Source: Holophagales bacterium (GTDB lineage Bacteria > Acidobacteriota > Thermoanaerobaculia > UBA5066). From it: a DNA stretch of 43,416 nt. The translations under genes and the position numbers were made by a program. The stretch covers positions 1 to 43,416 of the forward strand of contig JADKBZ010000025.1 in NCBI GenBank assembly GCA_016714815.1. The letters run 5' to 3'. How positions within the stretch are numbered: position 1 is the stretch's first letter; each line of letters begins with the position of its first letter. Positions 24,831 through 32,288 of the stretch are shown here, piece by piece. The notes below the pieces were generated by a model. That model worked only from the letters and a program-made list of their open reading frames with translations, was not told the origin of the DNA and searched no databases.

Positions 24831-25933
24831 GGGTGCTCCGGCTGGAGACCCGGGCGAGGCTCCCGAAGGACGAAATCGAAATCCGCGTTGCGGTCGCAGG
24901 TCAGAGTCCGGCCGTCGTACCCGAGCCGCGCCACCTGGAGCCAGGTGTGCCGCGACGCCAGCTCCGGTCCGGGCTGGTGAACGAAATAGAAGATGTAGGC
25001 GGTCTCCTCGTCGATCGCCACGAGACCGGCGTGACTCCCCACCGCCTCGTCTCCCGTGCGCCGGCCGGGCCGATCCAGGATCAGCCCCTGGGTCTCCCAC
25101 TGGTCGGCATCGGCGGAACGATAGACGCGGAGCCCCTTCCAGGTGTCCTTCACCATCCAGAAAGAGCCTTTCCAGAAGATGACGTCCGGGCCTTCTCCCT
25201 GGCCCGGCCTCGGGTCGGGCATCTCCGACCGGGACGGCCTCCAGGTGGTGAGGTCGTCGCTGTCGCGCACGGTTCCGCGGATCTTCCCCTGCTCGTTCTT
25301 GAACCACATCCGCCAGCGGCCGTCGGGCAGCCTGTGGACGCAGGCGTCGATGCTGCCGGGAACGACGTTGCGCTCGAACGTCCAGTCGAGGAGGTTCGGG
25401 CTCGTGTAGTGGAGGATGTCGCGCGTCCCTTCCCACGTCTCCGGCACGCCGCGCACGTAGGAGACGAAGGCGTGGTACTTCCCCCCGTCGAAGACGACCT
25501 CGGGGGCCCAGAACGTGTTGTGCGAGCCGTCGCCCGCGATGTCCAGCCCCCGCGCGACGCCCCTGTAGATCCACGTGAGACCGCCGTCGGAGGTCGACGC
25601 GAGGCCGATGTCCGATCCGTGGACCCACTTCACGCCCTTCTCGTCGTCGGCGTCCGCGCGCCGGTTCGTGTAGAGAATCCACCAGCGCTTCTCCTCGCGG
25701 TTCCAGACGAGGGTCGGATCGGCGGCGCCGTCGTGGACGGGGTCCCGGAAGAGGGGCGCAGGGGGCGTCCGGCTCGTGCCGGGTTGCGCCGGCCCTGCCG
25801 GGGCCGGCGGCGGATCCGCCGTCGCGACGGCGGACGGGGCCGCGGAAAGCGCAAGAGAGAGGGCCGCTCCGGCGGTCCGGAGCGCGGGCCGGCGCCGGGT
25901 CCGTCCATCCGAACCGTGACGACGAGGCCTCAT
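24809..25933 (-). CDS. Secreted GH43-like five-bladed propeller glycoside hydrolase
   Basis: 374 residues. An Arg-rich start is followed by a hydrophobic stretch (TAGAALSLALSAAPSAVATA), possibly a Sec signal. The mature part shows the propeller blade pattern of GH43/GH32-type enzymes: FRDPVHDGAADPTLVWNRE with a candidate catalytic Asp, RWWILYTNRR, NTFWAPEVVFDGGKYHAFVS, DILHYTSPNLLDWTF, EGPDVIFWKGSFWMVKDTW with a candidate acid Glu, and DEAVGSHAGLVAI. It probably cleaves a plant- or algal-type polysaccharide side chain; the substrate cannot be read from sequence. GH117-like enzymes have a similar layout. The stop codon lies in the loop of the palindrome at 24790. Confidence 0.68.
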   Translation of the reverse strand: MRPRRHGSDGRTRRRPALRTAGAALSLALSAAPSAVATADPPPAPAGPAQPGTSRTPPAPLFRDPVHDGAADPTLVWNREEKRWWILYTNRRADADDEKGVKWVHGSDIGLASTSDGGLTWIYRGVARGLDIAGDGSHNTFWAPEVVFDGGKYHAFVSYVRGVPETWEGTRDILHYTSPNLLDWTFERNVVPGSIDACVHRLPDGRWRMWFKNEQGKIRGTVRDSDDLTTWRPSRSEMPDPRPGQGEGPDVIFWKGSFWMVKDTWKGLRVYRSADADQWETQGLILDRPGRRTGDEAVGSHAGLVAIDEETAYIFYFVHQPGPELASRHTWLQVARLGYDGRTLTCDRNADFDFVLREPRPGLQPEHPPALPRR

Positions 25934-25940
25934 GCCCCGT

Positions 25941-25946
25941 TAGGAT
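25941..25946 (+). promoter_or_regulatory. Putative -10 box (TAGGAT)
   Basis: TAGGAT ends 8 nt before an ATG at 25955 that opens only a 14-codon frame (MKSEERRSGTRCRR, stop 25997-25999). This overlaps the start of the GT-C gene at 25987 in another frame. It would be a leader peptide or an upstream start separated by a one-base shift. Confidence 0.25.
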
Positions 25947-25986
25947 AGGGCACGATGAAGAGCGAAGAACGCCGAAGCGGAACCCG

Positions 25987-27267
25987 GTGCCGCAGGTGAC
26001 CGACCGGACCCGTCGCCTCCTCACGGCCGCAGTCGTCTGCCTCGCCGCCGCCCTTCTCGGGATTCACCTGTCGAGCGACTGGCGGCTCCTGCACGAGGAC
26101 AACGGGGCGATGCAGACGACCCTGGCCCTGAGCCACATCGAAGCCGGGCTGGCGGTCACGAGAGGGCACGACGTCTTCGTCGACCGTCACACGGGAATCG
26201 CTTCTCTCTACGGCCACCATCCGCCCGGCGTCGCGCTGGTTCTCGCCGGGGCCTTCTCGCTGGCCGGTTCGGCGGAACCGGCCGTCGCCCGCACGGTCGT
26301 CATCCTGTTCCAGCTCGGTTCCCTCCTCTGCCTGGTCCGCCTCCTGGGGCTCCTCTTCCCGGCGCGATCGGCCCTCGCGGGGGCGCTCGCCTTCGCGATT
26401 CTCCCGATGGGCGCCTACTTCGGGCGCATGGTGAACTACGAGGCGCCGTGCCTCTTCGGCGTCCTCCTCCAGCTGCTCGGCTTCGCGCACTACCTGGCCT
26501 CCGGACGGAGGCGCTCGCTCGCGCTGCTGGCCGGAGGCGTCGTCCTGGCCGGACTGCTGGACTGGCCCGCGTTCTTCTTCACCGCGGCCATCGGCCTGGC
26601 GGGAGCCTGGATGGCGTACCGCGGGGAGATCCGGGGCCGCGCGATCTTCGTCGTCGCCGCGGGCTCTTCCGTCGCCATGCTCGCGTTCGACCTTCTCCAC
26701 CTCTGGTGGGCCGCGAGGGGTTCGCTCGCGACCCTCTCGACCGTCGCCGCGTCGAGCGCGCAGGGGGCAACGCCCCTGACCGGTGTCGGCGATTTCGTCG
26801 GAGGGCAGCTCGAGTCGTTCCGCCGCTACTTCTCCCACACCGGTCTCCTGGCGAGCCTCTTCGTCGCCGTCCTCGCGCTCGCCGCCCGGTCCCGGCCCTC
26901 CCTCGCTCTCCTGGGAGGCGGCTCGGGCCGCTCGAGAAGAATGGTCCTCGCCGTGTCGGGATCGGCCGCGGCCGCATACGTTCTCGCGGCCCCCTCCTGG
27001 GCGAGCATTCACCCCTATTGGAAGTTCTACTTCCTCCCGTTCGTCACGCTCTCCGTCGCCCTCCTGTTCGAAGCCCTGACGGCGCTTCCCCGGCGGTCCG
27101 CCATGATCGTCGGGGCGCTGCTGCTGGCGGAGATGGCCGGCACGTCGGCCTACATGCTCCGGCTGCGGCACACGCGGGAAGGGGCCTACGCGATCGAGGC
27201 GACCGCGAAGTTCCGGGCCGACGACCTAAGGCCCGAGGACGTCTTTCGGCCGCGCTCGGAGAAGTAG
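25987..27267 (+). CDS. GT39-like (dolichyl-phosphate-mannose type) membrane glycosyltransferase
   Basis: 426 residues from GTG 25987, weakly preceded by GGA. The first helix (LLTAAVVCLAAALLGIHL) is followed by a loop with HEDNGAMQTTLALSHIEAG and DRHTGIASLYGHHPPGVALV. This gives the acidic residue and the HHPP motif seen in GT39/ArnT-like GT-C enzymes, after which about nine more helices follow. It would transfer a sugar from a lipid carrier on the outer face of the inner membrane; donor and acceptor are unknown. A one-base shift could instead join it to the ATG at 25955. The next 170 nt contain the large hairpin at 27300. Confidence 0.7.
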   Translation: MPQVTDRTRRLLTAAVVCLAAALLGIHLSSDWRLLHEDNGAMQTTLALSHIEAGLAVTRGHDVFVDRHTGIASLYGHHPPGVALVLAGAFSLAGSAEPAVARTVVILFQLGSLLCLVRLLGLLFPARSALAGALAFAILPMGAYFGRMVNYEAPCLFGVLLQLLGFAHYLASGRRRSLALLAGGVVLAGLLDWPAFFFTAAIGLAGAWMAYRGEIRGRAIFVVAAGSSVAMLAFDLLHLWWAARGSLATLSTVAASSAQGATPLTGVGDFVGGQLESFRRYFSHTGLLASLFVAVLALAARSRPSLALLGGGSGRSRRMVLAVSGSAAAAYVLAAPSWASIHPYWKFYFLPFVTLSVALLFEALTALPRRSAMIVGALLLAEMAGTSAYMLRLRHTREGAYAIEATAKFRADDLRPEDVFRPRSEK

Positions 27268-27299
27268 CGGCGCCGACTCGATCCGTGCCGCCACTTGAT

Positions 27300-27360
27300 C
27301 CGTGCCAGGCGTGAACTCGTGTATTGTTGTAAACAATACACGAGTGCACGCCTGGCACGG
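27300..27360. repeat. 61-bp near-perfect hairpin (REP-like element)
   Basis: Two 29-nt arms (27300-27328 and 27332-27360) are reverse complements except for one A-G pair (27314 and 27346), with loop GTA. The outer part begins CCGTGCCAGGCGTG and the inner part is AT-rich (TGTATTGTT), unusual for this genome. ATCCGTGCC is also repeated directly just upstream (27280-27288). It lies between two genes of the same strand. From memory this resembles REP elements with a TGCCAGGC core mobilised by RAYT-type transposases; no such gene is in the window. Termination is another possible role. Confidence 0.75.
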
Positions 27361-27441
27361 TTCTCTCCCGGCCGTCTGCCCTCCCCGCGGGGTCGATAAT
27401 CCCGTCGCGGATCCGGGGTGACCCACGGAAAGGAAGAACCG

Positions 27442-27894
27442 ATGACGACGCTCTTCGACGAAGAAACCGAGAAGCTGTTCCGCGCGCGGGTCGCGGCCCT
27501 GACGCCCGACGCGCCGGCCCGCTGGGGAAAGATGAACGCGCGGCAGATGCTCTGCCACCTGACCGACGCCTACCGCGTGGCGCTCGGCGAGGTTCCCGTC
27601 GTCGCGAAGTGGACGCCGCTCTGCCTCTACCCTCTCCGCTGGCTCTTCGTCTACACGCTGCCGATTCCGAAGGGGAAGGTCCCGACGACGCGAGAGTTCC
27701 AGTCGACGGCGCCGGGGGAGTGGGCGAAGGACGTGGCGGACTGGAACGCCGCGCTCGATCGCTTCGTGAAGAGGTCGAAGGAGAAGGAGCCCCGATGGGG
27801 CCCCCACCCCGCGTTCGGAGACCTCGGGACCGGGGAGTGGGGCCGGCTCGCCGCTCGGCACGGCGACCACCACCTGACGCAGTTCGGAGGGTAG
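27442..27894 (+). CDS. DUF1569 (DinB-superfamily) protein
   Basis: 150 residues, soluble. The sequence ARWGKMNARQMLCHLTDAYR near residues 28-47 and the closing ARHGDHHLTQFGG are the DUF1569/DinB-like four-helix-bundle signatures. The three His residues (in CHLTDAYR and RHGDHH) would bind a metal. Most relatives are uncharacterised; DinB-superfamily members include thiol-dependent metalloenzymes. ATG 27442 has GGAAAGGAAG upstream, and a GATAAT box lies at 27395-27400. It converges on the M28 peptidase gene; the IS element sits in the short gap between them. Confidence 0.8.
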   Translation: MTTLFDEETEKLFRARVAALTPDAPARWGKMNARQMLCHLTDAYRVALGEVPVVAKWTPLCLYPLRWLFVYTLPIPKGKVPTTREFQSTAPGEWAKDVADWNAALDRFVKRSKEKEPRWGPHPAFGDLGTGEWGRLAARHGDHHLTQFGG

Positions 27895-27920
27895 CTTCCT
27901 CCGATTCTCCGCGGCTTCTA

Positions 27921-27932
27921 GTGGTCCCCGTC
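27921..27932 (+). repeat. IS630 left terminal inverted repeat
   Basis: GTGGTCCCCGTC directly follows the TA at 27919-27920 and matches the right end perfectly in inverted orientation. Confidence 0.92.
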
Positions 27933-27989
27933 GCATTTCCGTGAACTTATCCGCTCCGACCCGGTATCTTTTCCGGGGAGGAAGCGGCC

Positions 27990-29073
27990 ATTCGACGTGC
28001 AGCCGAGATCAACCTGGCCCCGGAGCAGCGCCAGACTTTGGAGAGACTTGTCCGCAGCCCGCGCACACCGGTCCGCCTCGTGCTTCGGGCGAGCGTTGTT
28101 CTGCTCGCCGGCGACGGAGTCGAGAATCGTGAGATCGCGAAGAAGCTGCGTCTCGCCCGGGGTACGGTCGGCAAGTGGCGGGCGCGTTTCTCGAGGCCGG
28201 CTTTGCCGGTATCGAGAAGGACGCGGCGCGCCCCGGGCGAAGGAAGAAGTACTCGCGGGCCAAGGTCGCAGCGATCGTCCGCAAGACGACGACGGAGACG
28301 CCTCCGGGCCAGACTCACTGGAGCCGCACCACGATGGCCAGGGCGACCGGCGTTAGCGAGGCGACGATCGGCCGCATCTGGCGTGCTCATGGACTCAAGC
28401 CCCACCTCTTCAAAACGTTCAAGGTCAGCAACGATCCGCTCTTTGCCGAGAAGCTCGAAGAGATCGTGGGCCTGTACCTGCACCCTCCCGAGCATGCGGT
28501 CGTCTTCTGCGCCGACGAGAAGAGCCAGATCCAGGCACTCGACCGCACCCAGCCCGGTCTGCCGCTCAAGCGCGGCCGCGCGGAACGATGACCCACGACT
28601 ACAAGAGGCACGGCACGACCACTCTCTTCGCCGCGCTCAACGTCAGCACTGGTCACGTCATTGGCGTCTGCATGCCGCGGCATCGACATCAGGAATGGCT
28701 CGCCTTCCTGCGGCTGCTCGACCGCGAGACCCCGCCGCCCACGAAGATCCACGTGATCGCCGACAACTACGCAACCCACAAGCACCCTCGAGTTCAGACG
28801 TGGATCGCGCGTCGCCCTCGGTTCCAGATGCACTTCACCCCGACGAGCGCCTCGTGGTTGAACATGGTCGAGAGGTTCTTCCGAGACCTCTCTGAGAAGG
28901 CCCTGCGTCGCGCCGCCTTCTCGTCCGTGGAGGATCTTGTCGGCGCCATTCACGCCTATCTGGACGCTCACAACAACGATCCGCGGCCGTTCGTGTGGAC
29001 CGCCAGAGCCTGCGACATCCTGGAGAAGGTCAAGCGAGCCCGCGCAACGCTGAATAAGATCACGTCTGTATGA
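27990..29073 (+). pseudogene. IS630-family transposase, two single-base frameshifts
   Basis: The product can be followed across three frames. The N-terminal helix-turn-helix part (INLAPEQRQTLERLV, GDGVENREIAKKLRLARGTV) starts best at ATT 27990, 8 nt after GGGGAGG; TTG 28038 is the first conventional start. The frame shifts at about 28190 within KWRARF/LEAGFAG. The second part carries SRTTMARATGVSEATIGRIW and the first catalytic Asp in VVFCADEKSQIQALDRTQPG. It shifts again at about 28583 before MTHDYKRHGTTTLFAALNV. The third part has the second Asp in HVIADNYATHKHP and the Glu in TPTSASWLNMVERFF, completing DDE. Both shifts equal one missing base. Corrected length would be about 361 residues. 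Decay or assembly error is likelier than programmed double shifting. The stop codon lies in the right terminal repeat. Confidence 0.88.
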
Positions 29074-29083
29074 CGGGGACCAC
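29072..29083 (-). repeat. IS630 right terminal inverted repeat
   Basis: GACGGGGACCAC here is the exact reverse complement of the left end. It contains the last bases of the transposase stop and, on the other strand, the last base of the M28 gene's stop codon. Confidence 0.92.
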
Positions 29084-30822
29084 TAGCGGAAGACGCCGGA
29101 GACGTCGACGACGAGGTGGACCGTTCCGTTGGAGCCGTTCTTCACGGTGAACGATCCGGCGCCGTCGAGGGGAAGGATCGAGAAGGCCGCGCGGGTCTTC
29201 CCGACCGGGAAGCTGACGTTCCCCGCCGTGGGAGCGGGTCCGTTTCCGGGCCAGAGCGTGAGGGAGCCGACGGCCGCCGGGTCGACCGCGGTGACGTTGA
29301 CGGCGAGGGCGACGGCGCCGGCGGGAATGCCGCAGACCGACGCGACGACGAACGCCCGGCTCTCCTGGGCGGCGAGCTCGGGAACGCCGAGGCCCGGGGG
29401 CAGCTGGTCGTCCCGCGTATCGAGGAGGCGGCACGGGGTGACCGGCTCGAAGCGCGTCGGCAGTGTCGCGGGGAGGGCGAGGTGGGCCGCGGTGGCGACG
29501 GCGGCCTTCGCGAAGCTCGTGTAATAGGCCCGGTTCTGCGTCGCGAGGGTGTCGCCGGTCGTGTGGTAGTAGGGGGTGAAGTCGTCGACGTCGTCCTCGA
29601 TCGCGAGGATCGCCGGCCATCCCTTGTTCCAGAAGGGAGAGTGGTCGCTGGCGGTGATCCCGTCGGGATCGTCGATCGGGATCAGGCCGTTGCCCACGTA
29701 GCTCGTGACGGCCGACTTGAACGTGGTGGCGATCGCCTGATCGGCCGCGTAGCCCGCGTTTCCGGTCGTCCGGGTGTGGAGGCGGAGCGTGGGGAGGCCG
29801 CCGCCGTTGTACGAGATCATGTCGAGGTTCAGGACGGCGACGACGTTGGCTCCCTGGCCGGAGAGCAGCGTCGCGTAGGCCGCGCTCCCGTAGAGACCCT
29901 GCTCCTCGCCGGTGAAGAGGACGAAGCGGACGGTCCGCTCGAATGCGTGGGACGAGAGGATCTGGGCGGCCAGCAGCACCGCCGTGGAGCCGCTTCCGTT
30001 GTCGTCCGCCCCGGGCGCGGTGGCGCCGGTGGGCATGTCGTCGAGGTGCGCGCAGATGAGGACGATCTCCGAGGGGCGCGACGTGCCCGTCCGCTCGCCA
30101 ACGACGTTCCGCCCGGACGTCGTGGAAACCGACCAGCTCTGGTAGGTCGTCGTCAGGCCCAGGGCGCCGAACCGTTCGTACGCGAGCTGGGTCGCCATCT
30201 GGATCGGGGTCCCCGACCTCGTGTGCCGCGTCGAAATCGTGTAGGGAGAGCCGCCGACGGTGACCGGTTCGGCGCCGGACAGCCCCCGGGCGATGCCGTA
30301 GACGGCGTCCTCGGTCACCTGGGCGGCCATCTCCGCGACCCGCCAGTCGTAGGCGGCCGGCGAGAGCCGAACGGCGGGTGCGGAAGGCGAGGGAACCATC
30401 GGCGCGTCGGAGAGGCGGGCGAGGTCGAACCCGGCCAGGGCGAGCGCCTCGGCCTGAGCCTCGTCGGCGCGGGCGACGACCTGCCGGCCGTCGTCGAAGA
30501 GGACCTCGGCGAGGGCGGGCGCCTGGCGCCGCGCGCCGGGGCGCCGCTCGAGTGCGACGACGAACTCGCGGGCGCTCGCGGCCGGCCCGAGGGCAAGGGC
30601 GCGCGGGGTGAGAGCGAGCCTCTCGGCCGAGGAGAGGACCAGGGCGTACTCCGCGCCGTCGGCGCCGACGAGGAGCGCGTGGACCGGGAGGGAGACCCCG
30701 GCGAGGGAGCCTTCGACCGGGACCCGCGCCAGGACCAGGGGAGAGACGGCGGCGGCACCGGGCGCGGAGGCGCCGAGGAGGAGGGTCGCGTAGAGGGCGA
30801 GAGGTCGGAGGGTGGCTCGCAT
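29083..30822 (-). CDS. Secreted M28-family zinc aminopeptidase with C-terminal beta-sandwich domain
   Basis: 579 residues from ATG 30822, which starts the signal peptide MRATLRPLALYATLLLGASA. No clear ribosome binding site is visible. The peptidase domain carries the M28 zinc ligands and catalytic residues in order: CAHLDDMPTG (His about 259), GADDNGSGSTAV, FTGEEQGLYGS, NLDMISYN, SDHSPFWNKG and PYYHTTGDT. It should release N-terminal amino acids outside the cell. The last 120 residues (FEPVTPCRLLDTR ... LAVNVTAVDP ... HLVVDVSGVFR) are the same exported domain that ends the protein encoded at 8573, perhaps a surface-attachment or sorting module. The stop codon TAG spans the IS630 junction: TA from the target duplication and G from the element. 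Confidence 0.88.
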   Translation of the reverse strand: MRATLRPLALYATLLLGASAPGAAAVSPLVLARVPVEGSLAGVSLPVHALLVGADGAEYALVLSSAERLALTPRALALGPAASAREFVVALERRPGARRQAPALAEVLFDDGRQVVARADEAQAEALALAGFDLARLSDAPMVPSPSAPAVRLSPAAYDWRVAEMAAQVTEDAVYGIARGLSGAEPVTVGGSPYTISTRHTRSGTPIQMATQLAYERFGALGLTTTYQSWSVSTTSGRNVVGERTGTSRPSEIVLICAHLDDMPTGATAPGADDNGSGSTAVLLAAQILSSHAFERTVRFVLFTGEEQGLYGSAAYATLLSGQGANVVAVLNLDMISYNGGGLPTLRLHTRTTGNAGYAADQAIATTFKSAVTSYVGNGLIPIDDPDGITASDHSPFWNKGWPAILAIEDDVDDFTPYYHTTGDTLATQNRAYYTSFAKAAVATAAHLALPATLPTRFEPVTPCRLLDTRDDQLPPGLGVPELAAQESRAFVVASVCGIPAGAVALAVNVTAVDPAAVGSLTLWPGNGPAPTAGNVSFPVGKTRAAFSILPLDGAGSFTVKNGSNGTVHLVVDVSGVFR

Positions 30823-30962
30823 GCTGAGTTTCGGAAGGCTACTCCTCCTCCGCCGCGCCGTGCCCGAAAAGTGGGTAAAATGCGCCTCCGGAAGTCGCCA
30901 CTGTTCCTGCCTGCGGCTCCCCGCCGGGCGGTTCGAACGGGCGGTCTGGCAGGAGGATTCCA

Positions 30963-32003
30963 ATGAAGAAATTCCGTGTGGTCCAGTGGGGCCTCGGCGC
31001 CATGGGCAGCGGCATGGCCCGCCTCGTCCTCGAGAAGGAGGGGCTCGAGCTCGTCGGGGGCATCGACATGCGTCCCGACTACGTCGGCAAGGACCTCGGC
31101 GAGGTCCTCGGCGGCGGCCGGCGTCTCGGCGTGACCGTGACGAACGACCCGGCCTCGGTTCTCGACAAGGCGAAGGTGGACCTCGTCGTCATCGCGACGA
31201 CCTCCTGGACGAGCGAACAGCTCCCCGACCTGAAGAAGATCCTTTCCGCCGGCATCGACTGCATCTCCATCGCCGAGGAGATGGCGTCTCCCGAGGCGCA
31301 GAGCCCGGCTCTCGCGGCCGAGATCGACGCCCTCGCGAAGGCGCACGGCGTCTCGATCCTCGGCACCGGCGTCAACCCCGGCTTCGTCCTCGACCTCCTC
31401 GTCGTCACCCTCTCCGGCGTCTGCCACAGTGTGGAGCGGATCGAGGCGAGCCGCGTCAACGATCTCAGCCCCTACGGCCCGACCGTCATGAAGACGCAGG
31501 GCGTCGGGACGACCCCCGAGCAGTTCGCGGCGGGCGTGGCCGACGGCTCGATCGTCGGGCACGTCGGCTTCCCCGAGAGCATCCGGATGATCAGCGACGC
31601 GCTCGGCCTCGGCGTGACACGCATCGAGCAGACGCGCGAGCCGATCGTCTCGAAGGTCTACCGCGAAACGCCGCACGTGAAGGTCGCGCCCGGAATGGTC
31701 GCCGGCTGCGCGCACGTCGCCGTCGGCTACGCGGGCGACAAGCCGGTCGTGAAGCTCGTCCACCCCCAGCAGATCCACCCCCACCTCGAGGGGCAGGGGA
31801 CGGGCGACTACATCAACATCTACGGCAAGCCCGAGATCCACCTCTCGACGGGGCCCGAGATTGCCGGCGGCATCGCGACGATGGGGGTCGCGGTCAACAT
31901 GATCCCGCACGTCGTCGCGGCGACGCCGGGCCTCAAGAGCATGGTCGACCTGCCGGTCCCCGCCGCCCTCATGGGCGCGAGCGCGTACAGCCGCCGGGTC
32001 TGA
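30963..32003 (+). CDS. ord: 2,4-diaminopentanoate dehydrogenase
   Basis: 346 residues. The NAD(P)-binding Rossmann fold opens at once (KFRVVQWGLGAMGSGMARLV), followed by the dihydrodipicolinate-reductase-like segment DLVVIATTSW and GVNPGFVLDLLVVTLSGVC, typical of Ord. It oxidatively deaminates 2,4-diaminopentanoate, the product of ornithine aminomutase, to 2-amino-4-ketopentanoate and ammonia. ATG 30963 has AGGAGG at 30951-30956. It is the first gene of an eight-gene run; ortA starts 6 nt after its stop. The 140-nt region shared with the divergent M28 gene contains TAAAAT at 30876-30881, a possible -10 without a clear -35. The operon partners make the assignment very secure. Confidence 0.92.
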   Translation: MKKFRVVQWGLGAMGSGMARLVLEKEGLELVGGIDMRPDYVGKDLGEVLGGGRRLGVTVTNDPASVLDKAKVDLVVIATTSWTSEQLPDLKKILSAGIDCISIAEEMASPEAQSPALAAEIDALAKAHGVSILGTGVNPGFVLDLLVVTLSGVCHSVERIEASRVNDLSPYGPTVMKTQGVGTTPEQFAAGVADGSIVGHVGFPESIRMISDALGLGVTRIEQTREPIVSKVYRETPHVKVAPGMVAGCAHVAVGYAGDKPVVKLVHPQQIHPHLEGQGTGDYINIYGKPEIHLSTGPEIAGGIATMGVAVNMIPHVVAATPGLKSMVDLPVPAALMGASAYSRRV

Positions 32004-32008
32004 GCGTC

Positions 32009-32287
32009 GTGAGCGTCGCCAGGGGTACCTGGGTCGAGATCGAAGCGACCATTCTGCAGCCTGCGGAGAGGGCCCCCGGCCTTCCCGAGGACACGGCCCG
32101 TACGCCGTACCTCCTGCGCCTCTCCGGCTTCCTCGAGGAGGAAGCCGAGGTGGGGCAGGAAGTCGCCGTGAAGAGCCTCATCGGGCGGACGCACCGCGGC
32201 GTCCTCCGCCTCGTCAACCCCGGCTACGACCACAGCTTCGGGGCGACGGTGCCGGAGCTCCTCCACATCGGGCTCCGGGAGGGCTGA
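32009..32287 (+). CDS. ortA: 2-amino-4-ketopentanoate thiolase, alpha (small) subunit
   Basis: 92 residues from GTG 32009, 6 nt after the ord stop. The sequence WVEIEATILQPAERAPGLPE, PYLLRLSGFLEEEAEVGQEV and NPGYDHSFGATVPELLHIG is characteristic of OrtA, the small subunit of the CoA-dependent thiolase that splits 2-amino-4-ketopentanoate to acetyl-CoA and alanine. It has the expected size of about 100 residues. ortB begins 1 nt after its stop, so the two subunits are translationally linked, as expected for a heteromer. The small gene is easily overlooked because longer frames overlap it. Confidence 0.9.
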   Translation: MSVARGTWVEIEATILQPAERAPGLPEDTARTPYLLRLSGFLEEEAEVGQEVAVKSLIGRTHRGVLRLVNPGYDHSFGATVPELLHIGLREG

Positions 32288-32288
32288 C

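Larger units (their letters stand above)
27921..29083 (+). mobile_element. IS630-family insertion sequence
   Basis: The 1163-bp element is bounded by perfect 12-bp terminal inverted repeats, GTGGTCCCCGTC at 27921-27932 and its reverse complement at 29072-29083. It is flanked by TA on both sides (27919-27920, 29084-29085), the target duplication of IS630/Tc1-mariner elements. It holds one transposase gene with two frame breaks. It sits between a DUF1569 gene and a convergent M28 peptidase gene. The sharp ends and intact duplication suggest a fairly recent insertion. Confidence 0.92.

Noticed and set aside
27990..29073. Programmed frameshifting to make the IS630 transposase
   Set aside because: Two separate shifts would be needed and neither site has a recognisable slippery heptamer, so it was annotated as a pseudogene.
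30823..30962. Cobalamin riboswitch upstream of the ornithine operon
   Set aside because: The region is only 140 nt and no B12-box-like sequence was seen.
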